Source of the DNA: Streptosporangium nondiastaticum
GTDB taxonomy: Bacteria; Actinomycetota; Actinomycetes; Streptomycetales; Streptomycetaceae
DNA length: 48,170 nucleotides
Reading direction: 5' to 3'
NCBI RefSeq assembly: GCF_003011965.1
Contig: NZ_PXWG01000043.1
Span: 1-48,170 of the forward strand
Shown here: positions 41,065 to 48,170 of the stretch, in pieces
Numbering within the stretch: the stretch's first letter is position 1
Layout: every line of letters starts with the position of its first letter
Made by a program: the position numbers and the translations under genes
The notes under the pieces: generated by a model
Database searches by the model: none
Seen by the model: the letters and a program-made list of their open reading frames with translations, nothing else
What the model was told of the DNA's origin: nothing

Positions 41065-41359
41065 GGGCCCATCCTTGCGCACGGGGCACCCTCCCGGGCG
41101 GGTGGCCGTGGGGCCGTGTCCGCGGGGAGGCCTGGCCGGCCCGGCGCGGGCCGGCGGCCGTGCGGTGCCGCCGTCAGCTGCCGGGCGACTTGCCGTCACG
41201 GCGGGCCTCCGGCCGCGAGGGCGCAGCCCTGCGGTGCGGGCAGGTCCGGCACCGCCGGACCCCGCCGACGTGGCTGATCGCCGCTGCGGCGATGTTCCTT
41301 CCGCCGCAACGGCGGGAAGTCCGACGGCGGCTTCCGGCGGTGCCGGGCCGCATGAGCCG
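41065..41359. other. Hairpin-rich intergenic region
   Basis: About 295 bases between two minus-strand genes. At least three short hairpins lie in succession: 41243-41261 (GGTCCGG/CCGGACC), 41277-41293 (ATCGCCG/CGGCGAT) and 41299-41318 (TTCCGCCG/CGGCGGGAA with one bulge). They may terminate the small membrane protein transcript. No coding signal is supported. Confidence 0.5.
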
Positions 41360-41584
41360 TCAGGCCGTGGGGCCGGCCTTGTCCGCCGGCACCGCTCCGG
41401 AGGCGTCCGGTTCCTCGACGAAGTCGACCCGCTTCATGTGCCGGTTCATGCTCTTCATCAGGAACCACACCGCCACGCCGATGACGGCGAAGACGATGAA
41501 GCCGAGGACACCGGGGGTGACCTTGTTCTTGTCGAGTTCTTCGGCGAGCGGCACCAGCTGCGTGGCGGCGAGGGAGCTCATCAT
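41360..41584 (-). CDS. Small single-pass membrane protein downstream of mca
   Basis: 74 residues (MMSSLAATQLVPLAEELDKN). One membrane segment (PGVLGFIVFAVIGVAVWFLM) is followed by a basic stretch (KSMNRHMKRVDF) and an acidic, Ala/Pro tail. The ATG lies four bases after the mca stop, so it is translationally coupled to mca; the second ATG three bases later is an alternative start. No function is known to me, though the mca pairing is familiar in streptomycetes. Confidence 0.85.
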   Translation of the reverse strand: MMSSLAATQLVPLAEELDKNKVTPGVLGFIVFAVIGVAVWFLMKSMNRHMKRVDFVEEPDASGAVPADKAGPTA

Positions 41585-41588
41585 GGGG

Positions 41589-42458
41589 TCAATTGTTGCG
41601 GATGCCCGCGAAGAGGTCGTCCTCGGGGAGGGACGTGCCGACGAGAGACTTCGCCAGTTCGTATTCCTCCGTCGGCCAGACCTCCCGCTGGAGGTCCAGC
41701 GGCACGCGGAACCAGCCGCCGTCCGGGTCGATCTGCGTGGCGTGCGCGATCAGCGCCTTGTCGCGGATCTCGAAGAAGTCGCCGCAGGGCACGTACGTGG
41801 TCAGGGTGCGCTCGCGGCCCATCGTGTGCCAGCGCTCCAGCCACTCCCCGTACGGGGACTCCATGCCGCGCTCCAGCAGCGCGTCGTGCAGCGCCTGGGT
41901 GCGCGGCCGGTTGAAGCCCTGGTTGTAGTAGAGCTTCAGCGGCTGCCACGGCTCGCCCGCCTCGGGGTAGCGGGACGCGTCGCCGGCCGCCTCGAAGGCC
42001 ACCATCGAGATCTTGTGCGTCATGATGTGGTCGGGGTGCGGGTAGCCGCCGTTCTCGTCGTACGTGGTGACCACGTGCGGACGGAACTCGCGGATCAGCT
42101 TCACCAGCCGGCCGGCCGCCTCATCGACGTCCTGCAGGGCGAAGCAGCCTTCCGGCAGCGGCGGCAGCGGGTCGCCCTCCGGCAGGCCGGAGTCGACGAA
42201 GCCCAGCCACTCCTGCTTGACGCCCAGGATGTCGCGCGCCTCGGCCATCTCCTTGGCGCGGACCTCGTGGATGTGCTCCTCGATGTAGGGATCGCCCTGG
42301 AGCTTGGGGTTGAGGATGGAGCCGCGCTCGCCGCCCGTGCAGGTGGCCACCAGCACGTCCACCCCCTCGGACACGTACTTGGCCATCGTGGCCGCGCCCT
42401 TGCTCGACTCGTCGTCGGGGTGGGCATGCACGGCCATCAGTCGCAGCTGCTCAGTCAA
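41589..42458 (-). CDS. mca: Mycothiol S-conjugate amidase
   Basis: 289 residues from a TTG at 42458 (translated MTEQLRLMAVHAHPDDESSK), with GAGG eight bases upstream. A GTG at 42476 would add six residues but has no SD. AHPDDE near residue 11 and YPHPDHIMTH near 140 are the zinc ligands of the MshB/Mca/PIG-L family; NQGFNRPRTQALHDALLE and RVPLDLQREVWPTEEYELAK are Mca-specific regions. It cleaves mycothiol-xenobiotic conjugates to GlcN-Ins and an exported mercapturic acid, a detoxification route in actinomycetes. A small membrane protein gene is coupled downstream; a DUF4307 gene is divergent. Confidence 0.95.
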   Translation of the reverse strand: MTEQLRLMAVHAHPDDESSKGAATMAKYVSEGVDVLVATCTGGERGSILNPKLQGDPYIEEHIHEVRAKEMAEARDILGVKQEWLGFVDSGLPEGDPLPPLPEGCFALQDVDEAAGRLVKLIREFRPHVVTTYDENGGYPHPDHIMTHKISMVAFEAAGDASRYPEAGEPWQPLKLYYNQGFNRPRTQALHDALLERGMESPYGEWLERWHTMGRERTLTTYVPCGDFFEIRDKALIAHATQIDPDGGWFRVPLDLQREVWPTEEYELAKSLVGTSLPEDDLFAGIRNN

Positions 42459-42584
42459 GGCTCGATCCTCAGTCACTGGTCATGGCCCGTCTTATCGGTG
42501 TGTCGGGGCGCCTCCTATAGTGACCGAAGCGGGAGGGCGTTTCATTCCTGTTCTCCCGAGCGGCACCGAACCGGAGGAAAGATC

Positions 42585-42995
42585 ATGGCTGCGGCACGCG
42601 AGGGGCTGCCCGACGGTCGCTACGGCCGCTCGGCGGACGCACGCGCGGACCGCAAGCTCAAGATCGTCGGCGCGGTGCTGGGCGCCGGGCTGCTCGGCGT
42701 GATCGCCTGGTCCGGGGTGCACTACATCACCAAGTCGGACGTGACCGGCCAGCTCCTCCGCTCGAAGCCGGTGTCGGACGACACCGTGCAGGCCGTCGTG
42801 GAGATCCGCAAGGGCAAGGACCAGACCGGCGTGTGCACGCTGCGCTCGCTCGGCGCCGACGGCTCGGAGGTCGGCCGCAAGGACGTCACGCTGGACCGCC
42901 GCGAGGAGCACTTCACCGAGTACGTCGTCATGCGGACGACGCAGCACGCGGCGGCCACGGAGCTCGAGGGCTGCCGGGCGACGTCGGGGCGCTGA
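42585..42995 (+). CDS. DUF4307 family membrane protein
   Basis: 136 residues from the ATG at 42585, with the strong SD GGAGGAAAG. A polar N-terminus (AAREGLPDGRYGRSADARAD) precedes one membrane segment (LKIVGAVLGAGLLGVIAWSG). The outer domain (about 50-136) has VTGQLLRSKPVSDDTVQAVV, GVCTLRSLGADGSEVGRKDV and a paired cysteine near the C-terminus (LEGCRATS). DUF4307 genes are commonly placed beside mca in actinobacteria. Function is unknown. It is divergent from mca with a 126-base gap. Confidence 0.88.
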   Translation: MAAAREGLPDGRYGRSADARADRKLKIVGAVLGAGLLGVIAWSGVHYITKSDVTGQLLRSKPVSDDTVQAVVEIRKGKDQTGVCTLRSLGADGSEVGRKDVTLDRREEHFTEYVVMRTTQHAAATELEGCRATSGR

Positions 42996-43291
42996 CGCGT
43001 ACAACGGGGGCGGCTCGGGCGGCCCGGACCGCACGAGTGCGCTGAAGCGGCGGTTCCGCCGACGCGGGCGCCACGCGCCGCAGCTGATCCGATACGGCAT
43101 GCAGCCACCCGCCTGACCTGCATTGACGCGATTCTTGCGTGATTTCTCCCGTTTACTTCTTCCCCCTCTCCGGACCCAATTGTTAGGCTCGTGGTTTCGC
43201 CCCGCTTTGAAGGTGCACCCTTCTGAGTAGGGCGTTCATTTGTTATCGCGATGTATCCCCAAGCATTCCCCAGTACCGACGAGGAGCACCT
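42996..43291. promoter_or_regulatory. Intergenic region with greA promoter
   Basis: About 295 bases. An extended -10 TTGTTAGGCT (TAGGCT at 43184-43189) lies about 100 bases before greA, and TTGACG occurs near 43124. The section 43120-43260 is unusually AT-rich for this genome. No small gene is supported. Confidence 0.45.
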
Positions 43292-43789
43292 GTGACCCAG
43301 ACCAGCGACAACGTCACCTGGCTGACTCAGGAGGCGTACGACCAGCTCAAGGCCGAGCTGGAGTACCTGTCTGGTCCCGCTCGCACCGAGATCGCGGCCA
43401 AGATCGCGGCCGCCCGCGAGGAGGGTGACCTGCGAGAGAACGGCGGGTACCACGCGGCCAAGGAGGAGCAGGGCAAGCAGGAGCTCCGCGTGCGCCAGCT
43501 CACCCAGCTGCTGGAGAACGCGAAGGTCGGCGAGGCCCCGGCGGCCACCGGCGTCGTCGCGCCCGGCATGGTCGTGACCATCGCCTTCGACGGCGACGTG
43601 GACGACACCCTGGACTTCCTCCTCGCCTCCCGCGAGTACGCCAGCTCGGACATCGAGACGTACTCGCCGCAGTCCCCGCTGGGCTCCGGCGTCAACGGCA
43701 AGAAGATCGGCGAGGACGCCGAGTACGAGCTGCCGAACGGCAAGAAGGCCATGGTCCGCATCCTGGAGGCCAAGCCGTACACCGGCTGA
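43292..43789 (+). CDS. greA: Transcription elongation factor GreA
   Basis: 165 residues from a GTG at 43292, with GAGGAG upstream. The N-terminal coiled coil (about 8-80) carries the acidic tip in AREEGDLRENGGYHAAKEEQ, whose Asp and Glu help RNA polymerase cleave backtracked RNA. The C-terminal FKBP-like domain holds ETYSPQSPLGSGVNGKKIG. A typical GreA length with no missing parts. A strong terminator follows. Confidence 0.97.
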   Translation: MTQTSDNVTWLTQEAYDQLKAELEYLSGPARTEIAAKIAAAREEGDLRENGGYHAAKEEQGKQELRVRQLTQLLENAKVGEAPAATGVVAPGMVVTIAFDGDVDDTLDFLLASREYASSDIETYSPQSPLGSGVNGKKIGEDAEYELPNGKKAMVRILEAKPYTG

Positions 43790-43803
43790 GCCCCACGGGC
43801 GTG

Positions 43804-43844
43804 ACCGTGCCCCGCACTCCCTTCCCGGGAGTGCGGGGCACGGT
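43804..43844. terminator. Hairpin terminator after greA
   Basis: A perfect 18-base stem (ACCGTGCCCCGCACTCCC) with the loop TTCCC begins 14 bases after the stop. It serves greA and perhaps the convergent ABC permease gene. Confidence 0.88.
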
Positions 43845-43870
43845 GCTGTCCGGGAGTGCGGGGCACGGTG
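43827..43870 (+). repeat. Tandem duplication of the greA terminator's 3' arm
   Basis: GGGAGTGCGGGGCACGGTG at 43827-43845 recurs unchanged at 43852-43870, 25 bases later. Either copy can pair with the single left arm, so alternative hairpins with loops of 5 or 30 bases are possible. Confidence 0.8.
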
Positions 43871-43892
43871 TCTTCCGGGTGGTGAACGCCCC

Positions 43893-44749
43893 TCAGGCCG
43901 TCGCCGACCGGAACTTCCGCACCGCCAGCGTCCGGAACAGCACGATGATCAGCACCGACCAGATCAGCGACGCCCACACCGGGTGCTGCATCGGCCACGC
44001 CGCCGGCACGGGATAGCCCTCCGGCAGGTTGCCGAAGAGCTGCCGCGCCGCCTGCACGGTCGCGCTGAAGGGGTTCCACTCGGCGATGGTGCGCAGCACG
44101 GTGGGCATGTTGTCGGCGGGCACGAAGGCGTTGGAGATGAAGGTGAGCGGGAAGAGCCAGATCAGCCCGCCCGAGGTGGCCGCCTCCGGGGTCCGTACGG
44201 ACAGCCCGATCAGCGCGCCGATCCAGGAGAAGGCGTAGCCGAGCAGGAGCAGCAGCGCGAAGCCGCCCAGCGCCTTGAGGACGCCTTCGTGGATCCGCCA
44301 GCCGACGATGACCGCCACGATCGCCAGGACGACGAGCGTGAGCGCGGTCTGGACGAGGTCGGCGAGCGTGCGGCCGGTGAGGACGGCGCCGCGGGCCATG
44401 GGCAGGGACCGGAAGCGGTCGATGAGTCCCTTGTGCATGTCGTCGGCGATGCCGGCGCCCGCGCCGGCCGTGGCGAAGGTGACCGTCTGGGCGAAGATGC
44501 CCGCCATGAGGAACTGGCGGTACGCGTTCGGGTCCGTGTTGCCGCCGACGGCGATCGAGCCGCCGAAGACGTAGCTGAACAGCACCACGAACATGATCGG
44601 CTGGATGAGGCCGAAGATGACCACCTCGGGTATGCGGATCATCCGGATCAGGTTGCGCTTGGCGACGACGAGGGAGTCGCGCACGGAGCGGCCGATGCCG
44701 CCGTGGACACGGAGGGCGGCGGCTCTGGAGGCGGGGCTTCCGATGACGC

Positions 44750-44753
<4 letters not shown>
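43893..44753 (-). CDS. ABC-2 type transporter permease (DrrB-like)
   Basis: 286 residues. Six membrane segments are visible: IPEVVIFGLIQPIMFVVLF, the FATAGAGAGI region, ALTLVVLAIVAVIV, ALGGFALLLLLGYAFSW, SGGLIWLFPLTFISNAFV and the C-terminal ASLIWSVLIIVLFRTLAV. NPFSATVQAARQLF and SNAFVPADNMP are conserved in daunorubicin-resistance-type exporters. It forms the membrane part of an exporter with the ATPase encoded just upstream. Its ATG overlaps the ATPase stop as ATGA. The cargo is unknown; a hydrophobic drug or lipid is likely for the family. Confidence 0.94.
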
Positions 44754-45832
<1,079 letters not shown>

Positions 45833-45865
45833 GGAAGTTCTCCCCGCTGGGTGACGTATTACCTG

Positions 45866-45871
45866 ATTTTA
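45866..45871 (-). promoter_or_regulatory. Candidate -10 of the ABC exporter operon
   Basis: On the minus strand TAAAAT lies 33 bases before the ATPase start, within an AT-rich patch flanked by ACGTA (45854-45858) and TACGT (45870-45874). No good -35 was found at standard spacing. Confidence 0.4.
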
Positions 45872-45913
45872 CGTTCGGTGGTGTGATTTCGCCGTGTGAA
45901 TGCGGTTCCCCGC

Positions 45914-45954
45914 TTGTGCAGGACAACTGCCTTTTGTGCAGGGCAACTGCCCTT
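45914..45954. repeat. Two tandem 20-base repeats with internal mini-hairpins
   Basis: TTGTGCAGGACAACTGCC and TTGTGCAGGGCAACTGCC follow each other directly, between ilvA and the ABC operon. Each contains GCAG...CTGC inverted pairs. Possible weak terminator of ilvA or protein-binding sites. Confidence 0.6.
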
Positions 45955-45994
45955 CCCCGTAAGCGCGCCGGGCCCTCATCCGGCTACCCACCCC

Positions 45995-47269
45995 TCATCC
46001 GGCCACCCCGTATCCCGCTTCCTGCTGTCCCACCTCCCGGTATCCCGCCTCCCGCAGCGCCGCGGTCACCTCGTCGCAGTGCGCGGGCCCCTTCGTCTCC
46101 AGGTGCAGCTCCACCTCCGCCTCGGCCAGGCCGAGCCTCGGGTCGGTGCGGACGTGCCCGACGTCCAGCACGTTGGCGTCGGCAGCGGAGAGCACTTCCA
46201 GGAGCGCCGCGAGGGCTCCCGGTCGGTCGGTCAGCCGCAGCCGCAGGCTCAGGTAGCGGCCGGCCGCCGCCATCCCGTGCCGCAGGACGCGCTGCAGCAG
46301 CAGCGGGTCGACGTTGCCGCCCGACAACACGGCGACGAGGGGTCCCTCGAACGAGTCGGGATCGGCCAGCAGCGCCGCCACCGGGCCCGCGCCGGCCGGC
46401 TCCACGACCATCTTGGCCCGCTCCAGGCAGAGCAGCAGCGCCCCGGCGAGAGCGTCCTCGGAGACCGTGCGCACCCCGTCGACCAGCTCCCGGACGATGC
46501 CGAAGGGCACGTCCCCGGGGCGGCCCACCCGGATGCCGTCGGCCATCGTGACCGGCTCCGCGACCGCCACGGGGTGACCCGCGGCCAGCGACGGCGGGTA
46601 CGCGGCCGCGCCCGCCGCCTGTACGCCCACGATCCGGACGTCCGGCCGCAGCGCCTTGACCGCCGTCGCGATGCCGGCCGCGAGGCCGCCGCCTCCCACG
46701 GCCACCACGATCGTGCGCACTTCGGGGCACTGCTGCAGGATTTCCAGGCCGACGGTGCCCTGACCGGCGACGACGTCCGGGTGGTCGAAGGGGTGGACGA
46801 AGACCGCGCCCGTCGCGCGGGCGCACTCCCGGGCGGCGCTCAGCGCCTCGTCCAGAACCTGCCCCCGCAGGCGCACCTCGGCGCCGTACGCGCGGGTCGC
46901 GGCGACCTTCGGCAGGGGCGCGCTCACCGGCATGAACACCGTGGCGCGCACGCCCAGGAGCGCAGCCGCCAGGGCCACGCCCTGCGCATGGTTGCCCGCG
47001 CTGGCGGCCACGACCCCCGCCGCGCGCTCCCCCCGCGACAGCCCGGCGATGCGGGTGTACGCGCCGCGGACCTTGAAGGAACCGGTCCGCTGGAGGTTCT
47101 CGCACTTGAGGTGGACGGGGGCGCCGATCAGGCGGGAGAGGTGCCGGCTGCCCTCCAGGGCCGTGACGCGGGTGACGCCCGCGAGGACCTTCCGGGCGCG
47201 CAGGACGTCGTCGAGGGTGACAGCGGGGACGGCGGGCAGGACGGGCCGGTCCGCCGCGCGTACGGCCAT
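45995..47269 (-). CDS. ilvA: Threonine ammonia-lyase with C-terminal ACT domain
   Basis: 424 residues. The PLP lysine lies in RTGSFKVRGAYTR near residue 66, the phosphate-binding glycine loop is GGGGLAAGIATA near 193, and SAGNHAQGVALAAA is near 90. A single ACT-like regulatory domain covers about 335-410 (LRLRLTDRPGALAALLEVLS; VELHLETKGPAHCDEV). It deaminates threonine to 2-oxobutyrate for isoleucine synthesis and propionyl-CoA supply. No SD precedes the ATG; CACACT lies six bases upstream, consistent with a leaderless transcript. Tandem TTACGTAACGACC repeats lie 100 bases further upstream. Confidence 0.95.
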   Translation of the reverse strand: MAVRAADRPVLPAVPAVTLDDVLRARKVLAGVTRVTALEGSRHLSRLIGAPVHLKCENLQRTGSFKVRGAYTRIAGLSRGERAAGVVAASAGNHAQGVALAAALLGVRATVFMPVSAPLPKVAATRAYGAEVRLRGQVLDEALSAARECARATGAVFVHPFDHPDVVAGQGTVGLEILQQCPEVRTIVVAVGGGGLAAGIATAVKALRPDVRIVGVQAAGAAAYPPSLAAGHPVAVAEPVTMADGIRVGRPGDVPFGIVRELVDGVRTVSEDALAGALLLCLERAKMVVEPAGAGPVAALLADPDSFEGPLVAVLSGGNVDPLLLQRVLRHGMAAAGRYLSLRLRLTDRPGALAALLEVLSAADANVLDVGHVRTDPRLGLAEAEVELHLETKGPAHCDEVTAALREAGYREVGQQEAGYGVAG

Positions 47270-47368
47270 GAGGCCAGTGTGGCAGCCGGGCGGGCGGCCC
47301 GCGCACGGCCTCGGGGGAGCGGGCCCGCGGTGGGGCCGGGGCTCGGTTTCGGCTCGCTTGCGGCTCGT

Positions 47369-47394
47369 TTACGTAACGACCTTACGTAACGACC
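47369..47394. repeat. Two perfect tandem 13-base repeats TTACGTAACGACC
   Basis: The units adjoin without a gap, and each contains the 8-base palindrome TTACGTAA. They lie in the 307-base divergent region between ilvA and a MarR gene and are strong candidates for an operator pair. Confidence 0.75.
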
Positions 47395-47441
47395 GTCGTG
47401 GCCGGCGCATATCGCCCGGCCGATTTCGGTGCACATCGCAG

Positions 47442-47494
47442 TGCATATCCATGCATACCGAGCGGATTGTCAGGCACCGCTCCAGCGGATTGTC
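47442..47494. promoter_or_regulatory. Palindrome and direct repeats upstream of the MarR gene
   Basis: TGCAT-ATCC-ATGCA (47442-47455) is followed by AGCGGATTGTC at 47461-47471 and again at 47484-47494. MarR regulators usually bind near their own promoters, so these are candidate autoregulatory sites. Confidence 0.45.
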
Positions 47495-47576
47495 CGCCAC
47501 CGGCCCAGGGGCCCTCCGGGCCGCGTACTCTGTCCCCCAATCTTCCCTGCCCGACGCACGAAGTGAGCCCCAGGCC

Positions 47577-48077
47577 ATGCCCACCCCTTCGGACATGACG
47601 ACCGACATCGCCCCAGGTGTCCTCGACGCGCTCCAGCACCAGGTTGCCGTCTTCGCACGCCGCGCCGAACAGACGCGGCTCGGCGGCGTGGGACAGGTCC
47701 GCAACTCGATGGACCGCGCCGCTTATCTGCTGCTCAACCGCCTCGACCAGGAAGGCCCGATGGGCGTCAAGGCGCTCGCCGCCGGCATGGGCATCGACTC
47801 CTCGACCGTCACCCGCCAGGTGGCGCCGCTGGTCGACACCGGCCTGGTCAAGCGCACCTCGCACCCCGAGGACGGCCGTGCCGTGGTCCTCCAGCTCTCC
47901 CCGCGCGGCAAGGCGCGCCTGGAGGAGGTGCGGGCCTCGCGGCGCGCGCTGATGGCGCTGGTGACGGACGGCTGGAGCGAGGACGAGCGGGACGCGTTCT
48001 GCTCGCTGCTCACGCGCTTCAACACCGCCCTGTCCGAGGTGCACAACGCCCTGCCGCCGGTGACGCCGACGGCCTGA
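47577..48077 (+). CDS. MarR family transcriptional regulator
   Basis: 166 residues from the ATG at 47577 (MPTPSDMTTDIAPGVLDALQ); an ATG at 47595 is an alternative. The helix VRNSMDRAAYLLLNRLDQEG leads into the winged helix (about 60-120): PMGVKALAAGMGIDSSTVTR, QVAPLVDTGLVKRTSHPEDG and RAVVLQLSPRG. The C-terminal dimerisation helix ends LTRFNTALSEVHNAL. It is divergent from ilvA over a 307-base region rich in repeats. The ligand and target are unknown; MarR proteins often respond to phenolics or oxidants. Confidence 0.94.
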   Translation: MPTPSDMTTDIAPGVLDALQHQVAVFARRAEQTRLGGVGQVRNSMDRAAYLLLNRLDQEGPMGVKALAAGMGIDSSTVTRQVAPLVDTGLVKRTSHPEDGRAVVLQLSPRGKARLEEVRASRRALMALVTDGWSEDERDAFCSLLTRFNTALSEVHNALPPVTPTA

Positions 48078-48084
48078 CCGCACT

Positions 48085-48132
48085 GATTCACGTACCGATC
48101 CACGTACTGACTCACGTACTGATTCGCGTACT
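48085..48132. repeat. Four 12-base tandem repeats downstream of the MarR gene
   Basis: GATTCACGTACC, GATCCACGTACT, GACTCACGTACT and GATTCGCGTACT follow head to tail, 8 bases after the stop codon. They are too short and lack spacers for CRISPR. Possible regulator-binding array for the next gene or slipped-strand duplication. Confidence 0.75.
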
Positions 48133-48170
48133 GAACGCACTACGCCGGGTGGGCCGCGATCCGCGGCCCA

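Noticed and set aside
48085..48132. Tandem repeats as a CRISPR array
   Set aside because: Units are 12 bases, head to tail and without spacers; no cas genes are present.

Overview
The window looks like chromosomal DNA from a Streptomyces species or a very close relative. GC and third-position GC are very high, and GTG starts and G-rich Shine-Dalgarno (SD) sites are common. Several genes follow streptomycete signatures: an acyl-CoA carboxylase with an epsilon subunit, XRE/DUF397 regulator pairs, mycothiol S-conjugate amidase, and leaderless promoters of the TANNNT-N6/7-ATG type. No tRNA, rRNA, insertion sequence, prophage or CRISPR array was seen.

Layout. 1-123: first 41 codons of an acyl-CoA carboxylase biotin carboxylase subunit (minus). 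0.5-5.95 kb: accessory block with a membrane protein, IclR and LysR regulators, a DUF1772 protein, a DJ-1/PfpI protein, a DUF397+XRE pair whose promoter region carries decamer repeats, and a secreted peptide. 5.97-12.6 kb: carboxylase core; pccB, pccE, a small mmpB-like membrane protein, a PBP2-like transpeptidase and maf read leftward, with birA and the adenylate cyclase gene cya rightward. 13-19.7 kb: enoyl-CoA hydratase, a TrmB/LuxR-type regulator divergent from a 97-aa protein and a tiny peptide ending DMIWQ, then two secreted cell-wall hydrolases (CHAP and Rpf heads), each with six FG-GAP repeats. 19.8-24.6 kb: diguanylate cyclase, hutH, a sorted-like surface protein and an L,D-transpeptidase lipoprotein. 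24.8-34.2 kb: plastic segment with double GNAT, a back-to-back pair of gene remnants (SnoaL-like and HxlR), DUF2786, AraC/methyltransferase, DUF1330, sulfotransferase, a truncated terpene-synthase-like ORF, a broken cis-prenyltransferase and a secreted propeller protein. 34.4-48.1 kb: mostly housekeeping: FAD oxidase, PEP carboxykinase, TrhA/hemolysin III, a thioredoxin-domain (DUF255) protein, mca, DUF4307, greA, a DrrAB-like ABC exporter, ilvA and a MarR regulator.

How the genes work together. PccB and PccE need a biotinylated alpha subunit of the kind starting at the left edge, and BirA attaches that biotin. HutH opens histidine catabolism. IlvA, PEP carboxykinase and enoyl-CoA hydratase are central carbon and amino-acid enzymes. 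PBP2-like protein, L,D-transpeptidase, CHAP and Rpf proteins all act on peptidoglycan. Cya and the GGDEF protein make cyclic nucleotide second messengers.

The most unusual parts are the peptide/regulator/exohydrolase locus at 14.8-19.6 kb, the decayed segment at 25.8-32.3 kb, and several perfect or near-perfect inverted and tandem repeats in regulatory positions.
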